Of a stretch of DNA of 64,000 nt, positions 1-9,955 are shown piece by piece. Each line of letters starts with the position of its first letter. The stretch's first letter is position 1. A program made the position numbers and the translations under genes. Under the pieces are notes generated by a model that had not been told where the DNA came from, made no database searches, and was given only the letters and a program-made list of their open reading frames with translations. The stretch is from an uncultured Ignatzschineria sp. (lineage in GTDB: Bacteria > Pseudomonadota > Gammaproteobacteria > Cardiobacteriales > Wohlfahrtiimonadaceae): contig CALZEE010000006.1 of NCBI GenBank assembly GCA_945639195.1, forward strand, positions 103,603 to 167,602, written 5' to 3'.

Positions 1-1
1 C

Positions 2-745
2 GAGCCGACAGAACGTTACTCTACTGCTGAATTTAGACGCGATGCAACCGCCGCAATCGAAGAGAGCTTTAATGCCGGGAAAACCCCTATTCTCGTCGGC
101 GGGACATTTCTCTATTTTCAATCCCTACTTGAAGGCATCTCCCCAATCCCTAGCGTTAGTGATGAAGTCCTCGCAACGCTTAATCAAAGATTGGCACACG
201 AAGGATCTAGAGCGCTCCACGTGGAACTTTTAAAAGTTGATCCTGAAAGTGGCGCACGATTAAATCCCAATGACTCTCAACGCGTTTTACGCGCGCTGAG
301 TGTTTTTCATGAAACAGGAAAAACGCTTACTCACTTCTGGTCTCTACCTAAACAGTCAGGCTTAGCCTATCCTTTTATCAAAATTGCTCTCGCGAACAAT
401 AACGAAAAAAAACGCAATGCCCAAATCGCTCATCGCTATCAAAAAATGATTCAATCCGGTTTGGTAGAAGAGGTTTTTGCCTTAAGACAAAATTATCCTG
501 AATTAAATCTTGATTATCCTGCTATGCGCGCGGTCGGTTACCGTCAAATCTGGAATTATTTAGAAGATGAAACAACGCTAGAAGAAGCCATTGAGCTCGC
601 AATTATCGCTACACGCCAATATGCTAAGCGCCAAAGAACCTGGTTAAGAAGAGAATCTGATCTTGTGACATTTGATGTCGAAGCTCCACAATATCCGGAT
701 AATGTTCTCGCGTGCATCAATCAATTTTTAACGCAAGAAGGCTAA
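2..745 (+). CDS. miaA: tRNA dimethylallyltransferase MiaA (5' truncated by window edge)
   Basis: Transfers a dimethylallyl group from DMAPP to N6 of A37 in tRNAs that read UNN codons. The reading frame is open from base 2, so the gene starts left of the window and the N-terminal P-loop is missing. The visible 247 residues carry the family motifs GGTFLYF (substrate tunnel), AMRAVGYRQIW and, near the C-terminus, YAKRQRTWLRRE. Its TAA stop overlaps the stop of the convergent minus-strand gene by two bases, and there is no room for a terminator between them. Hfq, the common miaA neighbour, would lie outside this stretch if present. Family assignment is secure. Confidence 0.95.
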   Translation, partial: EPTERYSTAEFRRDATAAIEESFNAGKTPILVGGTFLYFQSLLEGISPIPSVSDEVLATLNQRLAHEGSRALHVELLKVDPESGARLNPNDSQRVLRALSVFHETGKTLTHFWSLPKQSGLAYPFIKIALANNNEKKRNAQIAHRYQKMIQSGLVEEVFALRQNYPELNLDYPAMRAVGYRQIWNYLEDETTLEEAIELAIIATRQYAKRQRTWLRRESDLVTFDVEAPQYPDNVLACINQFLTQEG

Positions 746-1713
746 ACACCCATTAGCATCGATTCCCCAAAAAACTCTTCATAAGGGGTTTCACTCTCTG
801 CTTCGCCTGACTCTGCCTTTTCGAGTTGACGCATTAAGGCCTCTCCGACGGAATGGAGTGGCGTTTGCAGGTTGTGATAATTCATCAAAATAGAGGTTTT
901 ATTCAGTGGCAGACGATGATTATATTCCAGTTCCTGCACAAAGCTTGCCATTAAAGCAGCTAAATCCTCGGTATCAGCCCGTTTATTCACTGCAAGCAGA
1001 TAACGAATCCCCAAGGTCTCAATATCCTTGTCTAAGCGCCAATAATAACTTTTAGGAATACTCATCCGATAAAAATAACGATGACGTTGAAAGAAGTCTT
1101 TTGGCAAGCCTTTCACAATCGACAAAGGCTCACCACCACACAAAGTATTAAGCTGACGAACAATACTACTCGGATGCGCCCCCGTAATAAAAGCCACATT
1201 AATATCAAAACTGCAAAAACGATCAATCAATACATCACTACTATCATACTCTAAAGCCAGCGAACGCTGATTAAGCCCCATTGCCCTTAAGATATCCGAA
1301 AGGACATTTTTCTGAGAAGGCAATGCTAGCGCGCCATAGTTATTATTTGTATTAAATGCCTTATCTTCAGTAACGCCTCTCGCAACAACGGTAAAAGCCT
1401 GCTGATACAGCGGCAGTACCAATCTAAAATCTTTCGCGAGCGATTCATTAAAATATTGCTCGGAAGCGATAATGAAATCAAACTCTTTCAGCGCCGGCTT
1501 CGTCAGAGTCCCTTGCTCTACATAGATCTCTTTGCAACGATGATAAGGATGCATGATCTCATAGCTCATACAGAGATGATCACTGATCCCGCGATCTAAA
1601 TCTGACATCGTCTGTCTTAAGATTTTAATCTCGCGCCCATCATCTGCATATCCATACAAGCAATATAGACTCAATGACATGAGTAACATCCATTTCATCC
1701 ATCGCTTCATCAT
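742..1713 (-). CDS. TAXI-family periplasmic solute-binding protein (TRAP-type), orphan
   Basis: A 323-residue protein with a basic, hydrophobic N-terminal signal peptide (about residues 1-23, likely cleaved near GYA-DD). The body resembles TAXI-type TRAP solute receptors: a central stretch with NVAFITGAHPSSIVRQL, then a segment of the LxxIxGLPKDFFxRHRYFYRMSIPKSYY kind that matches the 'two lobes plus hinge' C-terminal half of that family. No TRAP membrane subunit lies nearby, so the partner permease is either elsewhere or the protein has another role. The acidic tail (after about residue 295) is not typical. A GAGG sits 10 bases before the first of two tandem ATG codons. Convergent with miaA, with overlapping stop codons. 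Ligand unknown. Confidence 0.7.
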   Translation of the reverse strand: MMKRWMKWMLLMSLSLYCLYGYADDGREIKILRQTMSDLDRGISDHLCMSYEIMHPYHRCKEIYVEQGTLTKPALKEFDFIIASEQYFNESLAKDFRLVLPLYQQAFTVVARGVTEDKAFNTNNNYGALALPSQKNVLSDILRAMGLNQRSLALEYDSSDVLIDRFCSFDINVAFITGAHPSSIVRQLNTLCGGEPLSIVKGLPKDFFQRHRYFYRMSIPKSYYWRLDKDIETLGIRYLLAVNKRADTEDLAALMASFVQELEYNHRLPLNKTSILMNYHNLQTPLHSVGEALMRQLEKAESGEAESETPYEEFFGESMLMGV

Positions 1714-1840
1714 TTTATTCGATCCTCTAGAAATACACCGCCCCTAAAGGCTCAATTTTTTCAATGATAAGCCCTTGAAAAGAAACAAGTACTATAACAC
1801 ATCAAAATTAAGGTCTAGATTCAGGTTTAAAAAATAAAAA

Positions 1841-1870
1841 CAAAAAAGCCCGAATCAAAGATTCAGGCTT
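1841..1870 (-). terminator. Intrinsic terminator after tRNA-Asn
   Basis: Hairpin aagcccgaatc / gattcaggctt with a three-base loop, followed on the minus strand by a T-rich run. It lies just 3' of the tRNA gene. Confidence 0.75.
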
Positions 1871-1877
1871 CTTAATT

Positions 1878-1954
1878 TGGCTCCTCGACCTGGGCTCGAA
1901 CCAGGGACCCCTTGATTAACAGTCAAGTGCTACTACCAACTGAGCTATCGAGGA
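1878..1954 (-). tRNA. tRNA-Asn (anticodon GTT)
   Basis: On the minus strand a full cloverleaf can be drawn: acceptor TCCTCGA/TCGAGGA with discriminator G, a D-arm with AGCTCAGTTGGTAG, anticodon stem CTTGA/TCAAG around loop CTGTTAA (anticodon GTT), and a T-arm with GGTTCGAGCCC. CCA is encoded (1878-1880). It is 77 bases including CCA, one base longer in the D-loop than E. coli tRNA-Asn. It stands alone, with its own terminator directly downstream. Confidence 0.95.
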
Positions 1955-2140
1955 ATTAAGGATTGCTATATTAAGCGATGATTCCCTTTCTGTCAAACCA
2001 ATATCTATCATTGGTAAATAATTAATCAATCAGTAATTCAAGAAGTCGTTACAAAATATATTTCATCACTACTTTCTATCAACATAACAGATAGATACGA
2101 CCGCCAATCATTTCTCGCAATCATTCAACAAAAGAAACGG

Positions 2141-2965
2141 CTATTTAAATGTGAGCTCAACACTACCAATATAATTTCCGGTGAAAGGTAAAATTTTGAA
2201 GCACATATCATCAATCTCGACTTCATCATATTCAGCAGGAAGACTTCCGGCTGTTTTCATGATTAAACCGCTTAAGGTTTCCACATCTTCGGCTTCAAAG
2301 TCGCGCTTAAAGTAAGCATTAAATTCCTCAAGTGGAATCAGGGCATTAATCACAAAGCAATTTTCGCCGACAAGCTTCACAAACTCTTCAGGTTCTTCTT
2401 TAAGGTCATGCTCATCGTCGATCTCTCCCACAATTTGCTCGAGAAGATCTTCGATCGTGATCAATCCGGTCACAGATCCAAACTCATCTACAACCAACGC
2501 CATATGCGTACGCTTCATTCGGAAATCATTAATCAGCGCCGTCACAAACTTCCCTTCTGGCACATACTCCACAGGTCGAATGAGCGACTTAATATCGACA
2601 CTCTTCTCCCCTACGTAAGGCAATAAATCTTTAGAGAGCAATACGCCGATAATCTCTTCATGATTTTCTGAGAGAACAGGAAAGCGAGAGTGACCTGACA
2701 CAATGATTCGATTCATCATCTGCTCTGGTGCATCGTCAATAGAGATCATTGTCATCTTCGCACGTGGCACCATGATATCTCTGACAATTTGATTAGATCC
2801 CGCGATAATCGCTTGGATCATCTCAGCAGACCCTTCGCTGATAATGCCACGTGATCTTGCAATCTCACAATCACGAATCAAACTATCAACACTGACATCT
2901 TTATGTTTATCGAACCCTAGTCTTTGCAACCAAGATTCGCCCTTCCTACTGCCTTCTTCTGTCAT
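2141..2965 (-). CDS. corC: CorC/HlyC-family CBS-domain protein
   Basis: 274 residues with two CBS domains (about 60-185) and a C-terminal CorC/HlyC transporter-associated domain (about 195-270). There is no DUF21 membrane domain, as in E. coli CorC (YbeX). Members are linked to Mg/Co efflux and, by genetic context, to ribosome metabolism. In many proteobacteria corC follows ybeZ-ybeY and precedes lnt. None of these is adjacent here: the upstream neighbour is divergent mrcB and the downstream one tRNA-Asn. The start is the ATG at 2965, with only a distant GAGG. Sequence motifs such as IMVPRAKMTMI and VVDEFGSVTGLITIEDLLEQIVGEI make the family certain. The physiological role is less so. Confidence 0.9.
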   Translation of the reverse strand: MTEEGSRKGESWLQRLGFDKHKDVSVDSLIRDCEIARSRGIISEGSAEMIQAIIAGSNQIVRDIMVPRAKMTMISIDDAPEQMMNRIIVSGHSRFPVLSENHEEIIGVLLSKDLLPYVGEKSVDIKSLIRPVEYVPEGKFVTALINDFRMKRTHMALVVDEFGSVTGLITIEDLLEQIVGEIDDEHDLKEEPEEFVKLVGENCFVINALIPLEEFNAYFKRDFEAEDVETLSGLIMKTAGSLPAEYDEVEIDDMCFKILPFTGNYIGSVELTFK

Positions 2966-3074
2966 TACTTTAATATTACCTCTAATGGATCAATACTGTA
3001 CTAGGCTAATTGATAGTCATAGATTATACCGATCTTTTTAAAATTTCCACACCAAAGCTTTAGAAAAAGTATAT

Positions 3075-3103
3075 TTTTCATTGCGCAAACTATCTTATAT
3101 AAT
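3075..3103 (+). promoter_or_regulatory. Candidate sigma-70 promoter for mrcB
   Basis: A perfect TATAAT (3098-3103) has TTTTCA 17 bases upstream (3075-3080). It lies about 130 bases before mrcB. An imperfect inverted repeat GGAGA/TCTCC follows at about 3115-3129. Inferred from sequence only. Confidence 0.4.
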
Positions 3104-3231
3104 GCAATGTTGTAGGAGAATAACTCTCCCATTTTAAGCATTTCAAGCTACTCAAACATACAAGAGCGTAGAAAACTGGCTTCATCATCAGTGCTACCTC
3201 TTCACTTCTATAGTTGGTTCTATCTAGCCTT

Positions 3232-5586
3232 ATGAAAGAAAAAAAGAAACATCTCACCATCGGTGAACGAGTGAATCGCGCAATCGCATACCTTATGCGA
3301 CTCGTGATCTCAATCATTGTCATTGTTGCCTTACTCTGTCTTCCTATCTTTGGCTATTTCCTTATTAAGGCTGACAATGAGGTCACGCCTGAATTTAAAA
3401 ATAGACAGTGGGCGCTTCCTGCTCGCGTATATGCAAGACCATTAGAGCTCTTTTCTGGGCAACATCTTAAACCTAAAGATATGGTTCAAGAGCTTGACTG
3501 GATTCTTTATCGTCCGGCAAAGTCCCTCTCTCAGCCAGGGACATATCACTACGATGAAGCTAACCAAACGATTAGTGTTCACACCCGAGCCTTCACCTAT
3601 AGTGATGGTAAAGAGCTTTCGCAAAACCTGAAGGTTTCTTTCAAAAACAATGTTATTACGAGCATTAAAGATCGTAAGACAGAGGAAGATATCTCGCTCA
3701 CTAGAATCGAGCCGCTACTCATCGCATCAATCTATCCAACTCATAACGAAGACCGCATCCTCCTAAAGCGTGAAGAGATTCCGCCGATGCTTATTGATAC
3801 ATTGCTCGCAATGGAAGACCGAGCCTATTATCAACATTTTGGGATCAATCCAAAAGGGATCATGCGCGCCGTTATCACAAACTTCAAAGCCGGCCGTAAT
3901 GTTCAGGGGGGATCAACACTGACGCAGCAGTTGATTAAAAACTACTTCTTAACCAGTGAAAAAACCTTAGAACGTAAAATCCAAGAGATGTTTTATGCAA
4001 TTGTCTTGGATTGGCGCTTTGATAAAGATGAGATTCTAGAAGCGTATATTAATGAGATCTATCTCTCGCAAGATGGAGATCGTGCGATTCACGGATTCGG
4101 CTTAGCCAGTGAGTTCTTCTTCGGAAAACCTGTCAACGAGCTCTCCATTGGAGAGATTGCAACCTTAGTTGCTGTCATCCCAAGCCCAAGTAGTTACAAT
4201 CCCCGCAGACATCCTGAAGTTGCGATTAAACGCCGTAACCTCATTATTGATGTGCTTGTGGAACAAAATCTTCTCGGCGCTGAAGATGCGGTGATTGTTA
4301 AAGCAGAACCGCTTCGTATCTTAGAAAACCCACCCCCTGCAAACACAAAATTCCCGGCATTTATTGAGCTTGTCTACAAACAACTAAAAGCCCAATATAG
4401 CCCAGAACAACTTAATTCTGGCGGACTGCGAATCTTTACAACCCTCGATCCAATAGCCCAAGATTATGCCGAAAAATCGGTCATGAGCACTTTAACGCGT
4501 ATCGAAAAAGACCGTGGTCTTTCTGAAAACATCCTACAAGGTGCTATCGTCATTGCGAAAAACAATACGGGGGAAATCTCTGCAATTGTTGGCGACCGTA
4601 AAGTCCGTCAAGCAGGATTCAACCGAGCACTCAATACCAATCGCCCGATTGGATCTCTCGTAAAACCTTTCGTCTACCTTAGAGCTCTTGAAGAACCAAG
4701 CCGTTACTCATTAGCAACTCCGCTTGATGACTCAACACCCGTCAGCCTGCCAACAGGTGGTAAACGCTGGGAGCCAAACAACTACGATAGACGTTTACAT
4801 GGATGGATTCCGCTCATCACTGCCCTTGCAAAATCTTATAACCTCCCCGTGATTCGTGTGGGTATGGATTTAGGTCTCGAAAATGTGATTGATACCCTCT
4901 ATCGCCTTGGTGTTGACCCTGTAAAATATAACTTACCTGCCGTCCCAGCATCATTGCTTGGATCTGTCGACCTTCCACCAATTGAAGTTGCACAAATCTA
5001 CTCCACCATTGCAAACTCAGGCTACTACACGCCATTGCGCGCCATTCGTGAGGTCACTGACAGCCAGAGTAATCTCCTAGATCAGGCAGAAGTTGATCCG
5101 ATTCAATCGGTAGATCCTGGTCCAAACTACCTTATTACACAAGCCATGATTGATGTTGTAAATCAAGGGACTGCAGGATCTGTTCGCCACAGCGTGGGCA
5201 ATCTTCGCATGGCAGCAAAAACAGGTACTACCAACGACTATAGGGATAGCTGGTTTGCAGGATTTACCGGCAACTATACAGCAGTAACGTGGGTTGGCAG
5301 AGATGATAACAAGCCTATCCACCGTCTCACCGGTACCGCGGGAGCGCTTCCTATCTGGGCGAATGCCATGAAGAATCTCTATTTAGAAGGAATTTCTCAA
5401 GAGAAACCTTCAGATATTGTTGATGTCGCAGTTGACCTTTCGACAGGCCTTCTCCCACCAACGCATGCTTGTCCTGACACAAAAGTTAGGACGCTTCCCT
5501 TTATTAAAGGATATCAACCTACTTATGTTAGCGAGTGTTATTACTTGCCGGCAACACCCGAATCAGGGGGCTTTATTTTCGACTAA
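3232..5586 (+). CDS. mrcB: Penicillin-binding protein 1B, bifunctional peptidoglycan synthase
   Basis: Class A PBP, 784 residues from the ATG at 3232. An in-frame TTG at 3214 would add six residues. No strong ribosome site is visible for either. Order: short basic cytoplasmic tail, one membrane helix (about 24-46), a UB2H-like regulatory domain (about 65-150), GT51 glycosyltransferase with the catalytic Glu in MEDRAYYQHFG (about 194) and GGSTLTQQL, then the transpeptidase with SxxK in GSLVKP (about Ser475), SYN, and KTGT (about 663). It polymerises and cross-links peptidoglycan from the periplasmic face. The UB2H domain is the docking site for an outer-membrane lipoprotein activator, and such a candidate is the next gene. 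All catalytic motifs are intact. Confidence 0.95.
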   Translation: MKEKKKHLTIGERVNRAIAYLMRLVISIIVIVALLCLPIFGYFLIKADNEVTPEFKNRQWALPARVYARPLELFSGQHLKPKDMVQELDWILYRPAKSLSQPGTYHYDEANQTISVHTRAFTYSDGKELSQNLKVSFKNNVITSIKDRKTEEDISLTRIEPLLIASIYPTHNEDRILLKREEIPPMLIDTLLAMEDRAYYQHFGINPKGIMRAVITNFKAGRNVQGGSTLTQQLIKNYFLTSEKTLERKIQEMFYAIVLDWRFDKDEILEAYINEIYLSQDGDRAIHGFGLASEFFFGKPVNELSIGEIATLVAVIPSPSSYNPRRHPEVAIKRRNLIIDVLVEQNLLGAEDAVIVKAEPLRILENPPPANTKFPAFIELVYKQLKAQYSPEQLNSGGLRIFTTLDPIAQDYAEKSVMSTLTRIEKDRGLSENILQGAIVIAKNNTGEISAIVGDRKVRQAGFNRALNTNRPIGSLVKPFVYLRALEEPSRYSLATPLDDSTPVSLPTGGKRWEPNNYDRRLHGWIPLITALAKSYNLPVIRVGMDLGLENVIDTLYRLGVDPVKYNLPAVPASLLGSVDLPPIEVAQIYSTIANSGYYTPLRAIREVTDSQSNLLDQAEVDPIQSVDPGPNYLITQAMIDVVNQGTAGSVRHSVGNLRMAAKTGTTNDYRDSWFAGFTGNYTAVTWVGRDDNKPIHRLTGTAGALPIWANAMKNLYLEGISQEKPSDIVDVAVDLSTGLLPPTHACPDTKVRTLPFIKGYQPTYVSECYYLPATPESGGFIFD

Positions 5587-5690
5587 AACGAAAATAACTC
5601 CTACTGTATTACTCGGTTAATCTATGATAAATTAGTGCAACTACATATGCATAAATAATCATGCAACAGAATTTGTTTAAGGATATTTTC

Positions 5691-6383
5691 GTGAAAAGAA
5701 ATACCATTTTTTTATTAAGTCTATTAGTTTTAACGGCCTGTGCCACAACTGCTCCTGAAGGGGCTCGTGTGCGTCCAATTCAAGGTCAACCATATCAGCC
5801 AGCATTTTCAACAAACGATGGCTCTACTAAGGCATATGCGTTACAAGATGCACCTGTCCAAGCACCTCAAAGTAATGAGGTCGGTTTTTTAGGGTCACAA
5901 ACCCCGCAAAATAGTAGTGGATCACCTGTTTTTCCTGCGCCTACGGCAAATTGGCCTGAAGTAAATACACCTAATACCCCACAGGTACCACAAACAGCTC
6001 CGCGTGTCTCGATCCCTCAACAGGGTCAGCAAACGGCTGTTGTAGCACCTTCGGTTTCAGCACCCTCAGTACCAGCAGTACAAGCACCACCTGCGAATTC
6101 AGGCGGAAATGCTGTAAAGGTTCTCCTTGATGATGCACGCAAAGCCGTACAAGAAAATCGCCTAGATAAAGCAGCAAGCTCTTTAGAGAGAGCGGTACGC
6201 TTAGAACCTAGAAACGCGAGTATCTGGTACGATTTAGCACAAATTCGTCTCCATCAAAAGAACTATGCAGCAGCGGAGCAAATGGCCAATAAATCTATTA
6301 GCTTTACGAAAAACGAAGATCTCATTAAGCGAAATCGTCAAATTATCGCCGCAGCACAAAGCGCACGATCAGCTGGCAACTAG
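5691..6383 (+). CDS. lpoP: TPR lipoprotein, likely PBP1b activator (LpoP-like)
   Basis: The start is the GTG at 5691, with AAGGA seven bases upstream. An ATG 30 bases earlier has no ribosome site. The 230-residue product has a lipoprotein signal ending in LTAC (lipidated Cys17), then a long Pro/Gln/Ala-rich linker (about 20-140) suited to reach through the periplasm, and a C-terminal TPR region (about 150-215, with LDKAASSLERAVRLEPRNASIWYDLAQI). In Pseudomonas and Acinetobacter a TPR lipoprotein beside the PBP1b gene, LpoP, activates PBP1b. Architecture and position here match. Function is inferred from that, not from specific residues. Confidence 0.75.
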   Translation: MKRNTIFLLSLLVLTACATTAPEGARVRPIQGQPYQPAFSTNDGSTKAYALQDAPVQAPQSNEVGFLGSQTPQNSSGSPVFPAPTANWPEVNTPNTPQVPQTAPRVSIPQQGQQTAVVAPSVSAPSVPAVQAPPANSGGNAVKVLLDDARKAVQENRLDKAASSLERAVRLEPRNASIWYDLAQIRLHQKNYAAAEQMANKSISFTKNEDLIKRNRQIIAAAQSARSAGN

Positions 6384-6430
6384 ATCGCGAATGATAATTT
6401 AATAGTTCAATTAAAAACGTAAGCTTGATC

Positions 6431-6460
6431 TAGCCCACTGGACTTCTGTCTCTTGGGCTA
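6431..6460 (+). other. Hairpin in the rne upstream region
   Basis: TAGCCCA (6431-6437) pairs with TGGGCTA (6454-6460). There is no T-run, so it is not a typical terminator. The 190-base spacer before rne could be a long leader. Enterobacterial rne is autoregulated through hairpins in its 5' UTR, but whether this stem serves that role is inference. Confidence 0.3.
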
Positions 6461-6573
6461 CATCTGCATTTGTAAATAATAAATAATAATTTTTGAGCAA
6501 TAGAGATCTTTTCATAAAAGCGACTACCCCTTCGTAGCCTTCTATAAGACTCTATTTCTCTACTGGAGAAACA

Positions 6574-9500
6574 ATGAAGCGGATGCTAATTAATGCAACT
6601 CAGCAAGAAGAGATGCGAGTTGCGCTTGTCGACGGACAACATTTATTTGATTTAGACATTGAAAATGTCGCAACAAAACAGAAAAAAGCGAATATTTATA
6701 AAGGTAAAATCACCCGTATCGAACCCTCTTTAGAAGCTTGCTTCGTAGATTATGGTTCAGAACGCCATGGCTTCTTACCTTTTAAAGAGATTTCACGCGA
6801 CTACTTTAAAAATGCTAGCGACCACTCAATGGCAATCAAAGACCAATTAGAAGAAGGTCTTGAAATCATCATTCAAGTTGAACGTGAAGAGCGTGGTAAC
6901 AAAGGCGCAGCCCTTACAACCTTTATCTCTCTCGCAGGTCGCTACCTCGTATTAATGCCTAATAACCCAAGAGCAGGCGGTGTTTCACGCCGTATCTCTG
7001 GTAAAAATCGTGCAGAAATCCGTGATGCAATGGCAGCACTTGTTGTTCCTAATGAAATGGGACTCATTGTTCGTACCGCAGGAATGGGGAGAACCGCTGA
7101 AGAATTACAGTGGGATCTTGATTACCTCATTATGCTCTGGGAAGCGATTGTCGATGCCGGCAAACGCCCTGCCCCACTACTGATTTTCCAAGAGAGCAAT
7201 ATCATCATTCGCGCACTTCGTGATTACTACCGTAGTGATATCGGCGAAATCTTAATCGATGATGAAGAAGTCTTTAAAGAGGCAGAAGTCTTCATCAACA
7301 ACATCATGCCGCAAATTGGCGACAAGATTAAGCTCTATAACGATCAAATCCCACTCTTTACTCGCTTCCAAGTTGAATCTCAGATTCAAACAGCGTACGA
7401 GCGTAACGTTCGCCTCCCATCAGGTGGCGCACTCGTATTTGACCATACAGAAGCGCTTGTTTCGATCGACATCAACTCAGGTCGTTCAACAAAAGGTGCA
7501 GATATCGAAGATACTGCCCTCAATACAAACCTGGAAGCCGCAGAAGAGATTGCAAGACAACTCAAACTCCGTGACCTCGGTGGTTTGATTGTGATTGACT
7601 TCATCGACATGCTTGATAGCAAAAACCAACGTAAAGTAGAGAATGCGCTCCATGAAGCTCTCTCTTCAGACCGTGCTCGTATCCAAGTCGGTCAAATTTC
7701 ACGCTTTGGTCTTTTAGAGATGTCACGCCAACGTCTTCGCCCATCGCTTGATGAGACTTCACATATTGTCTGCCCACGCTGTGAAGGACAAGGTACAATT
7801 CGCGACACTAAATCTCTTGCGCTTGGCATCTTACGCCTTATGGAAGAAGAGAGCTTGAAAGAGCGTACTTCTGAACTTGTTATTCAAGTTCCGGTGAATG
7901 TCGCTGTGTATCTCCTTAACGAGAAACGTGCAGACGTTGAAGCAGTAGAAGCTCGCCTGAAAGTTCGCGTTATTATTATTCCTGATGCAAACTTTGAAAC
8001 ACCACACTTCAAAATTACTCGTTACCGCGTCAGTGATGAAGAGACAGGTTTAGATAGCGAAACTCACATCATCAAAGAAGAATTAACGATTGATGATATT
8101 CGCAATCAAGCGATTATTCAGAATAAAAAATTGATGGAAAAACCTGCAGTTTCAGGTATTTCACCAATTGCTCCGCCACCAAAGACAGCGGAAAAAACTG
8201 AAGAGCCAGCAGCTGCAACAGCGAAAGCTACCGCTCAATCACCCAATGTACTCACATCTATCATCACCTTTATTAAAGGTCTCTTTAATGGCTCTGCTGA
8301 AGAGAAGACGCCTGCGGATAAAAACAAGCGTGATGCAGCCCGTGACAACAATAAAAATCAACGCCCTAAAAACAACAATAATCAACGTCAGCGCAATGGC
8401 AATAACAGCCAACGCCAACGTAATCAACGCCATAACCATCCAAGCCGAAATACGGTAGAGACGGTTGAGCGTGCGATCGATACAAATGCAGAGTTCAACC
8501 AAGCAGCTGCACAGGAAGAACAGAATAACCAACGCAACAATAATCGTCGCAATAACCAAAATCAGGATCGTGATAAAAATCGCGAAGAGCGCAACAATAA
8601 CCAAAATCAACGCCGCAACAATCCAAGAAACAACGAGCAAGGCGATGATCAAGAGAAACGTGGTAGAGAGCAACAAGCGAAAGAGACACAAAACCGCAAT
8701 ACTCAAAACCAAGAATCTCAGGGTAAAAATGCCCCTAAAGAGCGCGATAATCAGCAAAATCGACATCGCGATCGTGATAATCAAACTGAAAGTCGTGACA
8801 ATAAAGAGCGTCGCGAACACCCTAGAAACAATGCGCAAAAGCATGCGGAAGTAGCGCCAGAAACGAGCACTCAAACCCCTGAAGCGGATAGCAATAAACC
8901 TGCAACAGAAGAGAGAGCTCCACGTGGTCGCAACCGCCGAAACACCCCGAATACCGCTAAAGCAGAGACGCCTGTTAAAACAAATGACAAAGGCGAAACT
9001 ATTATTGAGGTAAAAGTTGGTGAAAAAACGCAAGAACGTGTTGTTCGCAAAGGTCGCCCACGTATTGCAAAAAGTGAGCAACCCGCAAATAATGACAAAG
9101 CAGTCATGCAAGGTGCTGCAGCAAACCATGTTGCTCAAGATGCAAAAAACAACGCTGAAGCACAGGTTCAAGCTGACGTGAAGACAACACCTGAAGCAAA
9201 AGCAGAAGTGCAAGCACCTGCCGTAAAAGCACCTACTGAAAAAGCAGACAACAAGGTCATTGAAACACCTGTTGACGCTAAAACAGCAAAGGCTCCATCA
9301 GAAAAAGTCACTGAAGTAAAAACGGCGGCTGTGACCGTCGAGCCTACGACACCTGAGAAGGAAGCTGTAACGACTGAAATAGAGAAACCACGTGCAGTCG
9401 CACCGACTATTTCACCAGATGCCTCTGAAACAGATGCACGTATTCCTGCAGGGATTATTGTGAGTGAGCCAACAGCTGAAAGCAGCATGCCGGTCGAAAA

Positions 9501-9741
9501 ACCAGAGACTATAAAAGAAACGCCTATTGTATCTGAGGTAAAACCAGAACCAGTACAAGTTTCAGCAGTCGCCGAAATGCCGGAAGAAGTTGCACCAGTA
9601 GCGACAAATGCTCCTGAAGCAACAACGCCAGCTCCGAAAGTCACAGCAGAAAAAGTTGAAGTTGTCATTGAAGAGAAGACACAAGTATTGACAGATACTA
9701 CAGTGAAAGCAGTGGAAGAATCCACTGAGAAAAGCCTCTAA
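6574..9741 (+). CDS. rne: Ribonuclease E
   Basis: 1055-residue endoribonuclease, core of the RNA degradosome. An S1 domain lies at about 35-120. The DNase I-like catalytic domain has SIDINSGRS (Asp about 300) and VIDFIDM (Asp about 343), the Mg-binding acids. CPRCEGQG (Cys about 400 and 403) is the zinc link that makes the tetramer. After about residue 520 the sequence is disordered: an Asn/Arg/Gln-rich stretch (about 590-770), then a Glu/Ala/Pro/Lys/Val-rich tail to the end, with a short basic block (RGRNRR, RKGRPR) between. A good GGAG precedes the ATG by eight bases. The length matches E. coli RNase E, but the composition of the scaffold half is unusual. The catalytic half is certain; the degradosome partners are not predictable. 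Confidence 0.97.
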   Translation: MKRMLINATQQEEMRVALVDGQHLFDLDIENVATKQKKANIYKGKITRIEPSLEACFVDYGSERHGFLPFKEISRDYFKNASDHSMAIKDQLEEGLEIIIQVEREERGNKGAALTTFISLAGRYLVLMPNNPRAGGVSRRISGKNRAEIRDAMAALVVPNEMGLIVRTAGMGRTAEELQWDLDYLIMLWEAIVDAGKRPAPLLIFQESNIIIRALRDYYRSDIGEILIDDEEVFKEAEVFINNIMPQIGDKIKLYNDQIPLFTRFQVESQIQTAYERNVRLPSGGALVFDHTEALVSIDINSGRSTKGADIEDTALNTNLEAAEEIARQLKLRDLGGLIVIDFIDMLDSKNQRKVENALHEALSSDRARIQVGQISRFGLLEMSRQRLRPSLDETSHIVCPRCEGQGTIRDTKSLALGILRLMEEESLKERTSELVIQVPVNVAVYLLNEKRADVEAVEARLKVRVIIIPDANFETPHFKITRYRVSDEETGLDSETHIIKEELTIDDIRNQAIIQNKKLMEKPAVSGISPIAPPPKTAEKTEEPAAATAKATAQSPNVLTSIITFIKGLFNGSAEEKTPADKNKRDAARDNNKNQRPKNNNNQRQRNGNNSQRQRNQRHNHPSRNTVETVERAIDTNAEFNQAAAQEEQNNQRNNNRRNNQNQDRDKNREERNNNQNQRRNNPRNNEQGDDQEKRGREQQAKETQNRNTQNQESQGKNAPKERDNQQNRHRDRDNQTESRDNKERREHPRNNAQKHAEVAPETSTQTPEADSNKPATEERAPRGRNRRNTPNTAKAETPVKTNDKGETIIEVKVGEKTQERVVRKGRPRIAKSEQPANNDKAVMQGAAANHVAQDAKNNAEAQVQADVKTTPEAKAEVQAPAVKAPTEKADNKVIETPVDAKTAKAPSEKVTEVKTAAVTVEPTTPEKEAVTTEIEKPRAVAPTISPDASETDARIPAGIIVSEPTAESSMPVEKPETIKETPIVSEVKPEPVQVSAVAEMPEEVAPVATNAPEATTPAPKVTAEKVEVVIEEKTQVLTDTTVKAVEESTEKSL

Positions 9742-9760
9742 GATTCAATAATGACTGACC

Positions 9761-9786
9761 AAAAACCCCATTTTTATGGGGTTTTT
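9761..9786 (+). terminator. Intrinsic terminator after rne
   Basis: AAAAACCCCA / TGGGGTTTTT hairpin with a T-run, 20 bases after the rne stop. Confidence 0.87.
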
Positions 9787-9955
9787 GACTATCTAGAATT
9801 CGATTAAGAATATCTATAAGAGCCTTTCGATAATTCAATAAGCCTTTTCATTGAATTCTATGTTCAAAGCCCCTATTATAGATTGTGTCAAGAGAACGAG
9901 AGCAATCTCGAACTTAAACAATTTCCGAATCACTTTGTAAACTAAGGAGTTTTCA

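Noticed and set aside
8239..9213. A 324-codon minus-strand open frame, rich in hydrophobic residues, opposite rne.
   Set aside because: It is the mirror of the repetitive, A/C-rich codons (CAA, AAC, CGC) of the RNase E tail. No ribosome site, no family resemblance; a second frame at 9168-9725 arises the same way.
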